Assembly: GCA_049115955.1 (NCBI GenBank)
Contig: JAGDZJ010000008.1
Span: 1-64,000, forward strand
Origin: Salinispirillum sp049115955
GTDB taxonomy: Bacteria; Pseudomonadota; Gammaproteobacteria; Pseudomonadales; Natronospirillaceae
Direction: 5' to 3'
Length of the DNA: 64,000 nt
In this document: piece after piece, positions 1-7,802 of the stretch
Layout: every line of letters starts with the position of its first letter
How positions within the stretch are numbered: the stretch's first letter is position 1
The notes under the pieces: generated by a model
What the model saw: only the letters and a program-made list of their open reading frames with translations
Told to the model about the DNA's origin: nothing
The model's database searches: none
Translations under genes and position numbers: made by a program

Positions 1-62
1 GTCGGTGCGGAGAGATGGTATCTACGCCAGACCCCGTATGCACCTGAATTGGGAACCACACG

Positions 63-149
63 ATGAAAACTTTTTATTCAGACGATCATACTAATACTTT
101 CCAATATCCGGTTTTGTCGGAACCAATGCGCTCAATTGCCTTCGCTTGA
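63..149 (+). pseudogene. 5' remnant of an acetylpolyamine amidohydrolase gene
   Basis: The first nine codons read MKTFYSDDH, identical to the start of the intact amidohydrolase at 7803. All three nucleotide differences within these codons are at third positions. The match continues upstream: positions 32-89 align without gaps to 7772-7829 with 8 mismatches in 58 bases. After base 89 the similarity stops abruptly and the frame runs only to a stop at 147-149. This is the broken end of a related copy of the gene, not a functional CDS. The stop codon and last residues of the neighbouring Fic gene (minus strand) lie inside this fragment, so the breakpoint is at about base 90. Confidence 0.75.
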
Positions 150-1102
150 CGAAGCGATTTAAGATGGCGCTCAATGGTTCGAGTCGACTTTCCCGTTTCT
201 TCAACCAACTGCGGAATCGTCATTTTTGGTGTTTTCCGTAACACGGCGAGGATTTGTTGTTGCAAGGCCGGTAGTTCGCTAGGATTTACCCCGTCATTTA
301 CCCCGTCATTTACCCCGTCATTTTGATGTCCAATCAACTCGGTCACAGCCGCTAAGATCATCTGCAGCATAAATTCAATAAAAGGTGTCGATTCACCCAA
401 GGCGGTGCTTTCACGTATCGCACGGTAATAGTCTTCTTGGTGTTGATACACCAAACTTTCTACCGGGATATTCGCGAATATGGGCTGCCAACTGGCAAGA
501 ATGAGCGTTTGCCATAGTCGGCCCATACGGCCATTGCCGTCGGCAAAAGGGTGGATGAACTCAAACTCATAGTGAAACACACAACTGCTGATCAGTGCAT
601 GGGCATCTGTATTGCCTAGCCACGACAGTAGATCCGTCATCAGCTTAGGCACGCGCTCAGCTTGGGGCGCCATATGAACCACTCGGTTACCCGACATGAC
701 TCCGACGCCGCCAGAACGGTACTGCCCAGCTTCATCCACAAGACCGAGCATCAGTAACTTATGCGCCGCCAGTAAATCGAGCTCACTTTGTGCTTGCCAG
801 TGTGGCAACTGCTCGTACACCGCGATGGCATTGCGAGCTTCTTGGACTTCTTTGGGCGGGGCTAACACGCGTTTGCCATCCAATATTGCGGTTATCTGCT
901 GCTCAGAAAGTGTATTACCTTCAATAGCCAGCGAGCCCTGAATGGTACGCATGCGATTCACTTTGCGTAAGCGTAACTGATTTTGCTCGAATTCGACCGA
1001 CAAGCGGCCAACTACATTACCAATATCTGCCACTAAGCCAAGTATGGTGTTGTTCAGTGTGAAAGGAGGCTGGTAGTTAGGCATAAGTAACTTCAGACGC
1101 AT
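86..1102 (-). CDS. Fic family protein with C-terminal winged helix
   Basis: Fic proteins usually transfer AMP from ATP to a hydroxyl of a target protein. The complete active-site motif HPFADGNGRMGR lies at residues 184-195 (catalytic H184). An N-terminal S57-L-A-I-E61-G62 matches the class II autoinhibitory motif [S/T]xxxE[G/N], so the protein probably carries its own inhibitory helix. Residues about 275-335 look like a winged helix-turn-helix (TIPQLVEETGKSTRTIERHL), joined to the Fic core by a linker made of NDGV repeats. The length (338 aa) fits single-chain Fic proteins of this layout. Start is ATG at 1102; M7 is an alternative and neither has a strong ribosome site. It is divergent from the SMC operon, 204 bp away. 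Its last codons were formed at the island edge. The target is unknown. Confidence 0.9.
   Translation of the reverse strand: MRLKLLMPNYQPPFTLNNTILGLVADIGNVVGRLSVEFEQNQLRLRKVNRMRTIQGSLAIEGNTLSEQQITAILDGKRVLAPPKEVQEARNAIAVYEQLPHWQAQSELDLLAAHKLLMLGLVDEAGQYRSGGVGVMSGNRVVHMAPQAERVPKLMTDLLSWLGNTDAHALISSCVFHYEFEFIHPFADGNGRMGRLWQTLILASWQPIFANIPVESLVYQHQEDYYRAIRESTALGESTPFIEFMLQMILAAVTELIGHQNDGVNDGVNDGVNPSELPALQQQILAVLRKTPKMTIPQLVEETGKSTRTIERHLKSLRQAKAIERIGSDKTGYWKVLV
284..323. repeat. 12-bp tandem repeat coding the NDGV linker
   Basis: The unit ATTTACCCCGTC occurs three times in perfect succession (284-295, 296-307, 308-319), followed by a partial fourth copy. Read on the minus strand it encodes NDGV repeats between the Fic domain and the winged helix. 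The 12-bp period keeps the reading frame, so copy-number changes would only lengthen or shorten the linker. Confidence 0.9.
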
Positions 1103-1306
1103 GTTTATTTAAGCGAAGGTCAACAATAACAATTTTGTTCTCCGCAAGGCGAGCCTAGTTTAACTCAGAGCTTCCCTTGGCACACATTTTGGTGGTTCAA
1201 ACACTTGGGTACTTTTTGTCCGTGGCCCGATCTGCGAGTGGTTGGATACGAGCATGGCAAAAACTCTGGCATAATCGCGCTACAGTCATTCATCGGACCC
1301 TAGATT

Positions 1307-2605
1307 ATGGCTTCGCCCAAGAGCCTTCTGTTTCAACTGCACCGCCACTGGGACATTGTAGAAACCCTCAGCCGACAATCGCGGGAGTATCCTGTATTCG
1401 AACAATTACATGTATTGATGATGATTGATCGACTAACACCGAATTCAGATCCTTCCGAGTCTGCGGCTATTTTACGGTCACTTTGCGCTGCCGATGTGTT
1501 GCAGCCATTAAGTCGCTCGGATGAAGTGCAGATTAATCCTTTCGTTTTAGAATTTGTGCGTGGGCTAACACGGGAGCATGAACTGGGCCTTTCAGCGGTT
1601 CTTAAAGCCCGTGTTGAAGCCGTTCGCGATGCTACAGCGCTGCTGCATGAAGGCACAGATGAACAGGATATGGAGAAGGTTCGCACCGGTGCGGCAAGGT
1701 TATCCGAGCTGTTTCGGCGGATAACGCAACAACTGGATACCGACCGCCACGCCATTTTAGAAATGGCTGAGAACGCCAAAGCCAAAGATGCTGCTATGTC
1801 TGTTGCACGGCGCTACCGAGCGGTACTGGAAGCCTATGACCAATACGTTGAACCGATGAATGAGATGATGGACAGCGGTCTAGGTGGCACCTTTTATCCA
1901 CACCTTAATTTGGCGATAAATACCCTAGATAGCGCCGAAGAAACTTTAGCTGTTCGCGGCGCACTTTACACCCAGCGGTTACAGTTGCGTCAGGTAGCGC
2001 AGCAGGCAAAAGAGCTGAGTCGGCTGGGGCGAGTGGTGGCCAAGCAGTGTTCCGACACGCTGCTCCCTTTACGTGAAGAAGCCCGCCAACATAACGCGCT
2101 TTCCAGCGCCATTGGTGAATTATTGGGCGTTGTGCGCAAGCGTGGCTTAACCGCTGCGCTACGCACGAAAAAAAGTAGCCTAACAAAGCTGCCAAGATGG
2201 CAGCGCGAGCGCAGAACACTGGTGCACCTAGGGGATGATGTGCGCACCTTAATGGCCGAAGCCCTGCGTTTTGAACCCGTGGTGCTGGCTTTCCCGGAAT
2301 CCGTTGAGGGTGACCCGGCGGACCTCAGCGACTGGGTGGACGTATCTCGCATGAAAGAAGCCTTGGTGCAAGCGCTCCCGGTGGATAATCTGTTGCATTG
2401 GTTGCGGCAGAGCTATCCCCAATTGAAGGATGCCACTCTATTAAGTTTTTATCATGAACTGGTGCGGGAACCCGACTGGCTAGCGACACTGCAACCGGAG
2501 GAGACCCGCACCCCACTGCATGCAGTACAAGTGATTTATCACCCACACAAGCTGGAAAAACCCCCGGCCGTTAAGGAGGAGACACGGCATGACTCACACC
2601 ATTGA
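1307..2605 (+). CDS. jetA: Wadjet/Mks-type SMC operon protein JetA (kleisin-like)
   Basis: First gene of a four-gene overlapping operon whose third and fourth products are an SMC-type ATPase and a Toprim protein, the gene order of Wadjet (JetABCD) and MksFEBG plasmid-restriction systems. By position and character this is the kleisin/MukF-like subunit. It has a globular helical N-terminus (residues 1-100), a long helical middle (100-260) rich in charged residues, and a C-terminal winged-helix-sized region. Identification rests on context and general resemblance to JetA proteins (DUF3375 and relatives), not on a diagnostic motif. An in-frame TAG lies one codon before the ATG at 1307 (1301-1303), so the gene cannot start earlier. 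It overlaps the next gene by 17 nt. Confidence 0.75.
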   Translation: MASPKSLLFQLHRHWDIVETLSRQSREYPVFEQLHVLMMIDRLTPNSDPSESAAILRSLCAADVLQPLSRSDEVQINPFVLEFVRGLTREHELGLSAVLKARVEAVRDATALLHEGTDEQDMEKVRTGAARLSELFRRITQQLDTDRHAILEMAENAKAKDAAMSVARRYRAVLEAYDQYVEPMNEMMDSGLGGTFYPHLNLAINTLDSAEETLAVRGALYTQRLQLRQVAQQAKELSRLGRVVAKQCSDTLLPLREEARQHNALSSAIGELLGVVRKRGLTAALRTKKSSLTKLPRWQRERRTLVHLGDDVRTLMAEALRFEPVVLAFPESVEGDPADLSDWVDVSRMKEALVQALPVDNLLHWLRQSYPQLKDATLLSFYHELVREPDWLATLQPEETRTPLHAVQVIYHPHKLEKPPAVKEETRHDSHH

Positions 2606-3149
2606 TCTCGCTCGTTTGCCGCACCTCGCCGAGCTGTTTAAGTTGTTTAATAATGGCAAGCACCTGAATCGGATATCCGATGCGGCATTATGGTTGGAGT
2701 TAGAGCAAGAGAACGCAGCCTATACCGCCGTTTTCCAAGCATTGGGTTACGAATTGCGCACCGATGGGCGCGGTTTTGCTTGGTTCTATACCGACGACAT
2801 AAGCACCACCATGAGTCATCAATCACGCCAGCTCGCCCTACTGTTCATGGTGATTTTCGATGTTCAAGCCGACGCCGGAAAAGCCTTGAACCGGTTCAGT
2901 GATTGGGTGATTGACCGGGCCTTACTGACCACTGCCGTTGAACATCACCATGAATTACTCACGGCTGAATCATTAGATGTTGATGGGTTATGGGCCTTGC
3001 TGGAAAAAGCCGAAAGCTTTGGCTTTGCGCGGAGAGACGCTGGGCATTGGCAGTTATTACCTGCCGTATGTCGGTATTTGGATCATTTCGAAGCGCTGGC
3101 CGACCAAAAGCGTAGCGAAGACGCTGAGTTGAATGAGGAAATGCCATGA
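2589..3149 (+). CDS. jetB: Wadjet/Mks-type protein JetB (MukE-like)
   Basis: Small second subunit (186 aa) of the SMC operon, expected to bind the kleisin and regulate the SMC ring, as MukE/MksE and JetB (DUF4194) do. The sequence is acidic and helical with no catalytic motif. A strong ribosome site, AAGGAGGA at 2573-2580, lies 8 nt before the ATG inside the end of jetA and supports this start. The 3' end overlaps jetC by ATGA, which suggests coupled translation. It is at the short end for JetB proteins. Confidence 0.72.
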   Translation: MTHTIDLARLPHLAELFKLFNNGKHLNRISDAALWLELEQENAAYTAVFQALGYELRTDGRGFAWFYTDDISTTMSHQSRQLALLFMVIFDVQADAGKALNRFSDWVIDRALLTTAVEHHHELLTAESLDVDGLWALLEKAESFGFARRDAGHWQLLPAVCRYLDHFEALADQKRSEDAELNEEMP

Positions 3150-5917
3150 TCCGTTACGGATTTCAGCGGTTAGTCTTACTGGGCAGCGCTGGCTACCAAC
3201 GGGCCGAATTGCCCTTGGATGATGCCGTTTCGCTGATCGCCCCTAACAACACCGGCAAAACCAGCCTGATTAATGCGTTGCAATTTCTGCTGATCATTGA
3301 CCGCCGGCGTATGGATTTCGGTTCACACGAATGGGATAAAACGCGCAAGTTCTACTTCCCTAATAACAGCGCCTATATTTTGCTTGAAGTCATGCTGCCA
3401 CAAACCGGAACGGTTGTTTTCGGCTGTGTGGGTAAAGGCGCAAGTCATGACTATGTTTACTTTGCCTACAAGGGCGAACTTAAGCTTGAAGACTTTCGTC
3501 AGGCGCAGGGAAGCCTCGTACAGCAACCCAATTTAATAGAACACCTTGCTGGCAAAGGCCGCTCGGTCTTTCAATACGATGCTACGGACTTCGCTCGTCT
3601 TATCTACGGCGGGCTTCAGAAGCGACGCAGTGCTGAGCCGGATTTCACCGTGTTTAAACTGGAAAACACCTCAGACGCACGTGTATTTCAACAGGTACTG
3701 ACGCGCACCCTGAGACTGGACAAACTGTCGTCGGCAGATGTTAAAGCCTACCTGCTGCAAATTTTTCGCCGTGACCTGCCTGATGCTGGAATCGACTTTA
3801 AACTGGAATGGGATAAGGCATTCCACGACGTCAATCTCGACAGAGCCCAATATCTCGCGGCCAAAACCCAGCTCAAACGCATTGAAGCGCTGGAGAAATC
3901 CCATGGAGAGCGGTTGAGCCTAAGAGGGAAGATCATTGATTGGCGTCCCCGCATTGACGACGGCTTAAGCCGCTGGCAAGCGCATTTTGATGCCGAAACC
4001 GAACGCCTAAAGGCCGAAGCTGAGCAGCTCACCCAGCAACAAAAGATGCAAACGGCTCGGGTTCAGGCGCTGATCCGCAAGCAGATGGAACTAGAGGCAG
4101 CCCTAACCACGCTGCAAGAAGAAGACGCTCGACAGGAAACCCTACAACAGCGCTTTGCGCTGGTTACGGAACGCCAGGTGCTGGAACAACTATGCCAGCA
4201 GGTCGTCACTGAGCTAGAGCAGGTCACCACTATTCTGATTCAGGCCGATGGCCGCTCGCCCGCCGTTATAGAGCGCGCCCTGAGCGAGCAGGAACGAAAG
4301 CTCCATACTCTCAAGCAACAGCAGCGGCACCTTAATAACAACCTTTATTTGGCGTTAACTGAGCAATTATCCGCTGCAGATGCAGACCGGCTGAACCGAG
4401 TGCTAAATGGTCAGGCTATGGTTTTGTCGGCCGATGCCTTCACTCTAGATGTTCCGGCACTGCACAAAGCCTTGCAGAGCACCACGCCGGAACGGCTTAA
4501 GTTGGCTGGGCTCGACCTGCTATTAGACGAACTCAACCCTCAGCACCAACAGCTAACACCAGCCGAATTGGATGAACAGATTACGGATACCGAACGCCAG
4601 GCTTCAGACCTGCAAAAGCAACTCGAAGCCGCTCATTCACTGCAACACACCCGAGAGCGTAAAGCAGCCCTAGCGCGAGAGCGCCACTTGCGTGAGCAGG
4701 ACTTGCAAGATTTCGATCAGTTACAGGTTTTATTAGCGCGTGAGTCCGAGCGCCAACAACAGCACCAGCACCACCGTTCAGAGCTTGAAACCGTGCTTCA
4801 CCAATTGGCTAACGCACATGAGCATAATGAACAATTACAGACCCAACTGAGCGCCGTGCACCGAAAGCAAGACCGGCTGCAACAGGATCACCGAACCATC
4901 AGCCAATTACGTGATCACCGGGCCGACACGCTCGACGAGTACCAATACCTCAGCGAGTTGCCCCATCATAAATGGCTCGGCGAGGCCGACTGGCCACTGT
5001 CGGAATTATCCGAATGTCTGCAACAATACCAGCGCGACTGCCGTGCCCTGCAACAACTCAACAGCGAACTGAATACAGGGCTGGCCGAACTGCATGCCGG
5101 TGGGTTAACCAAATACCAGTACAGCGACTCGCGGGATATTGAACTCAAACGCATATTTGATTTCAGTCAACAACTCCCGCAAGAACAAGAAGCACTGGAA
5201 AAGAAAGCCCGCAGTGCCGTCGTTAATGTGACTGCCAGCTTGCGCGAACTGCGCAATGGGCTGTTCACCTTCCAAGGCAAAATGAACACCTTTAATCGGT
5301 TAATTACCCATCGCCAATTGTCTGACCTAAGCGTTTTCAAAATTGATGCTAAAGACGAACCACACCTGGTTGAAGCCATTGATGTACTGATTGAAAAGGC
5401 GAACCAAGTGGACACGGGCGATAGTTTTGAACTGTTCAACCAAACCAGCGTACTGGATGATGCCAAGCTCGACCGTGCCAAACAGATTCTGATTGAAGAA
5501 GGTAACGCCCGCCAAGGCCTAAAAGTCGCCGACCTGTTTCGGCTAGAGTTTGTGGTGGGCAAGAAAGACCAAAAACCAGAATCGTTTCAAGATATCGACA
5601 GCGCAGCTTCCAACGGCACCGTATTAATGGCCAAGTTGGTCACTGGCCTAGCCATGCTGCACCTAATGCAAGACAAAAGACATGCCCTGCATGCCATTTG
5701 CTATTTGGACGAAGCGTTAGCACTCGACAGCCGAAACCAGGCCAGCCTGATTGCCACCGCGCACGACTTTGGCTTCTCGCTGATATTTGCGTCACCCGCA
5801 CCGCTAACCACGGTGCGCTATTGTGTGCCCATCCATCACCATCAAGGGCAAAACCACATCAGCCGACACAGCTGGCAGATATTGGAACCACTGGATAGTA
5901 CCAGAGCCAACAAATGA
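3146..5917 (+). CDS. jetC: Wadjet/Mks-type SMC ATPase JetC
   Basis: SMC/RecN/SbcC-like ATPase of 923 aa. The Walker A motif APNNTGKTS is at residues 32-40, preceded by the short beta-rich start typical of this family. The middle (about 280-730) is a Q/E/R/L-rich antiparallel coiled coil broken near residues 400-500 by a hinge-like region. The Walker B motif CYLDEALALDSRN has D855-E856, and the ABC-signature-like stretch SNGTVLMAKLVTGLAMLHL lies just before it. In the known systems JetC dimerises, extrudes DNA loops and presents circular plasmids for cutting by JetD. It is shorter than typical type I JetC (which I recall at about 1100 aa) and nearer to MksB. It overlaps jetB and jetD by 4 nt each. 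Confidence 0.88.
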   Translation: MIRYGFQRLVLLGSAGYQRAELPLDDAVSLIAPNNTGKTSLINALQFLLIIDRRRMDFGSHEWDKTRKFYFPNNSAYILLEVMLPQTGTVVFGCVGKGASHDYVYFAYKGELKLEDFRQAQGSLVQQPNLIEHLAGKGRSVFQYDATDFARLIYGGLQKRRSAEPDFTVFKLENTSDARVFQQVLTRTLRLDKLSSADVKAYLLQIFRRDLPDAGIDFKLEWDKAFHDVNLDRAQYLAAKTQLKRIEALEKSHGERLSLRGKIIDWRPRIDDGLSRWQAHFDAETERLKAEAEQLTQQQKMQTARVQALIRKQMELEAALTTLQEEDARQETLQQRFALVTERQVLEQLCQQVVTELEQVTTILIQADGRSPAVIERALSEQERKLHTLKQQQRHLNNNLYLALTEQLSAADADRLNRVLNGQAMVLSADAFTLDVPALHKALQSTTPERLKLAGLDLLLDELNPQHQQLTPAELDEQITDTERQASDLQKQLEAAHSLQHTRERKAALARERHLREQDLQDFDQLQVLLARESERQQQHQHHRSELETVLHQLANAHEHNEQLQTQLSAVHRKQDRLQQDHRTISQLRDHRADTLDEYQYLSELPHHKWLGEADWPLSELSECLQQYQRDCRALQQLNSELNTGLAELHAGGLTKYQYSDSRDIELKRIFDFSQQLPQEQEALEKKARSAVVNVTASLRELRNGLFTFQGKMNTFNRLITHRQLSDLSVFKIDAKDEPHLVEAIDVLIEKANQVDTGDSFELFNQTSVLDDAKLDRAKQILIEEGNARQGLKVADLFRLEFVVGKKDQKPESFQDIDSAASNGTVLMAKLVTGLAMLHLMQDKRHALHAICYLDEALALDSRNQASLIATAHDFGFSLIFASPAPLTTVRYCVPIHHHQGQNHISRHSWQILEPLDSTRANK

Positions 5918-6789
5918 ATAGACCTCTGCTGAGCGCTCTACAAAAACTGCGCAGCACCGACGACGGGCAGCTTTCCGCATCGGCTCTCACGCGAGCCCAA
6001 CAGGATGCGTTGGATGAATTCTGTCAACGAACCGGTGCCCTGCAACTGCAGCGCAGTGGACGTGGCCGCGTATTTCGCATTCTTCGTCATGAAGTGGTTG
6101 CGCAACATATCGCCGAACTTGCCCCCGCAACGGGTACTGAATTGAGCGAAGCCCTGCCTGTGCGGGCTTCCAATATTGGCCGAACCCGTTCCAGCAAAGG
6201 CGGTAAGCAAGGGCATGAAGTCTTTTACCTATTGGTTAAAACGCTCGGCAAGCCCCACTGGGAGAACCAGCATGGGCAGATTCTGGATTTACACCAGCAA
6301 ACGCAAACACAGGGCGTGGCAGCACTGGCTATTGGTGCAAGGAGTGCTGTGAGTTGGCAGACAAAAAGCCCCATCTGGCTGGTTGAAAATCAGGCCTTGT
6401 TTGACGAGCTTAACTGGTTGCCCGAACAACGGGCCTGCACCGTGGGTTGGTACAGCGGTCATTTGCGCAATGCGCTCATTCATTGGCTTGGGCAACAGAA
6501 GGACATTCCTGTCATTCTTTTTCCAGACTACGACGGCGTTGGGCTGCACAATTACCTGCGTTTGAAGCAACGCCTTGGCCCCCGTGCCAGCTTATGGCTA
6601 ATGCCTGATTGGCAGAGAAAACTGAAGAAATACGGGAGTAATGCCCTTTGGCAAAAAACACAAAGTGATTTTCAGGTAGCAGTTAAAGGTCTGGCTGTGA
6701 AGTGCTCCGCTGAACGGGAACTACAGCAGCTTATCGAAACCATGCAGACGCATGGTATGGCGTTAGAGCAAGAGGCCGTCTGGTTGTAG
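5914..6789 (+). CDS. jetD: Wadjet/Mks-type Toprim nuclease subunit JetD
   Basis: Toprim-fold protein (DUF2220-like) that in Wadjet cleaves DNA captured by the SMC ring. The predicted metal ligands are visible: E158 in WLVENQ and the DxD pair D205/D207 in LFPDYDGVGLHNY. The tail GMALEQEAVW matches the acidic end helix of JetD proteins. At 291 aa it is shorter than type I JetD; the N-terminal arm domain (DUF3322-like) is reduced to about 140 residues. It is the last gene of the operon and its ATG overlaps the jetC stop. No clear terminator follows. Confidence 0.8.
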   Translation: MNRPLLSALQKLRSTDDGQLSASALTRAQQDALDEFCQRTGALQLQRSGRGRVFRILRHEVVAQHIAELAPATGTELSEALPVRASNIGRTRSSKGGKQGHEVFYLLVKTLGKPHWENQHGQILDLHQQTQTQGVAALAIGARSAVSWQTKSPIWLVENQALFDELNWLPEQRACTVGWYSGHLRNALIHWLGQQKDIPVILFPDYDGVGLHNYLRLKQRLGPRASLWLMPDWQRKLKKYGSNALWQKTQSDFQVAVKGLAVKCSAERELQQLIETMQTHGMALEQEAVWL

Positions 6790-6926
6790 AGTGCGTGATT
6801 TTGCGCCACACACAGAGATTGCTGCCTTTTGTTCGTTAGGTAACGCTATGATTGACGCACCTCAATGCTGGTATACACGCTTGCCATTATGCTCCGGCCT
6901 CAATTTTCGTTCATGGAGTGTGCCGA

Positions 6927-7724
6927 ATGGCAGCGGAACCTATCGTATTGTTTGATAATGGGCAGCATAAGTGTCTGATGTTTGATTCGCTGGTGGTGGG
7001 CGAGGGCGTGCAGTCTAACCAGTTTTTGTTGATCAACGGACAACATGAAGCCTTGATTGATCCGGGCGGTGATCTGACCTACACGCCGTTGTCGTTGGCG
7101 GCATCGCGTTATATGAATGTGCAGGACATGGACTATATTTTTGCCTCGCACCAAGACCCAGACATCATCGGTTCGGTTGACCGCTGGGTGATGCACACCA
7201 ACGCGAAAGTGGTGACGTCGCGTCTGTGGTCGCGTTTTTTGCCGCATTTGGCGTCGGACTACAGCACGCGCATGGGCGGCAGTCTGTTCGACCGCATCAT
7301 CGCCATTCCAGACCGTGGCGCGCGCGTACCCTTCGGCAGCAGCTATATAGCCTGCTTGCCTGCGCACTTTATGCATTCAGTGGGGAATCTGCAGTTTTTT
7401 GACCCAGTATCGCGCATCCTGTTTTCGGGTGACCTCGGTGCGTCTATGGGGGATGACGATGAGCATGGGCCGGTGAGGGATTTCCATGCCCATAAAGCCG
7501 CAATGCTGGGTTTCCATCGGCGTTACATTGCGTCGCGTAAGGTGTGTCAGTTGTGGGCAAACATGGTGCGGAAAATGGACGTGGCGATGATCGTGCCGCA
7601 GCATGGCAAGCGTTTTGAAGGCACGGCGATGGTGAATCAGTTTCTGGATTGGGTGGAGTCGGTCGATTGTGGCATTGATTTGATGACGCAGGACGCCTAC
7701 CGTATGCCAACGGATATGATTTGA
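6927..7724 (+). CDS. Metallo-beta-lactamase-fold diiron protein (ODP family)
   Basis: The 265-aa product has the fold's metal-binding set: H75-x-D77-P-D79 in SHQDPD, H147 in PAHFMHSVGNL, D169 in FSGDLGAS and H226 in PQHGKRF. HxDxD instead of HxHxDH, and the text around each ligand, match the oxygen-binding diiron proteins (ODP) and the lactamase half of flavodiiron proteins rather than hydrolases. There is no flavodoxin domain. The start at 6927 is chosen because GGAG lies 10 nt upstream and the family homology starts there; the frame is open 25 codons further. It is in the same direction as the amidohydrolase 75 bp downstream, with a REP-like hairpin between them. A role as an oxygen or redox sensor is inference. 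Confidence 0.8.
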   Translation: MAAEPIVLFDNGQHKCLMFDSLVVGEGVQSNQFLLINGQHEALIDPGGDLTYTPLSLAASRYMNVQDMDYIFASHQDPDIIGSVDRWVMHTNAKVVTSRLWSRFLPHLASDYSTRMGGSLFDRIIAIPDRGARVPFGSSYIACLPAHFMHSVGNLQFFDPVSRILFSGDLGASMGDDDEHGPVRDFHAHKAAMLGFHRRYIASRKVCQLWANMVRKMDVAMIVPQHGKRFEGTAMVNQFLDWVESVDCGIDLMTQDAYRMPTDMI

Positions 7725-7736
7725 GTGTGTGGGAAC

Positions 7737-7766
7737 CGAAACGCGGGTGTAAACACCCGCCCTACA
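7737..7766. repeat. REP-like palindromic repeat, copy 1
   Basis: A 30-bp sequence that recurs at 9487-9516 with one difference (C/T). Its core is a perfect inverted repeat, GCGGGTGT-AA-ACACCCGC, at 7743-7760. It sits between two genes and resembles the short extragenic palindromes mobilised by RAYT transposases. No RAYT gene is present in the window. Confidence 0.75.
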
Positions 7767-7802
7767 TCCGGCCCCGTATACTCCTAAACTGGGAACCACA
7801 TG

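Noticed and set aside
284..323. CRISPR-like repeat
   Set aside because: The 12-bp units are contiguous without spacers and encode a protein linker.
1307..6789. Housekeeping MukBEF chromosome condensin
   Set aside because: A Toprim gene (jetD) is included and the SMC protein is much shorter than MukB.
6852..6926. N-terminal extension of the ODP-like protein
   Set aside because: No family similarity, first codon not ATG, and a ribosome site fits the ATG at 6927.
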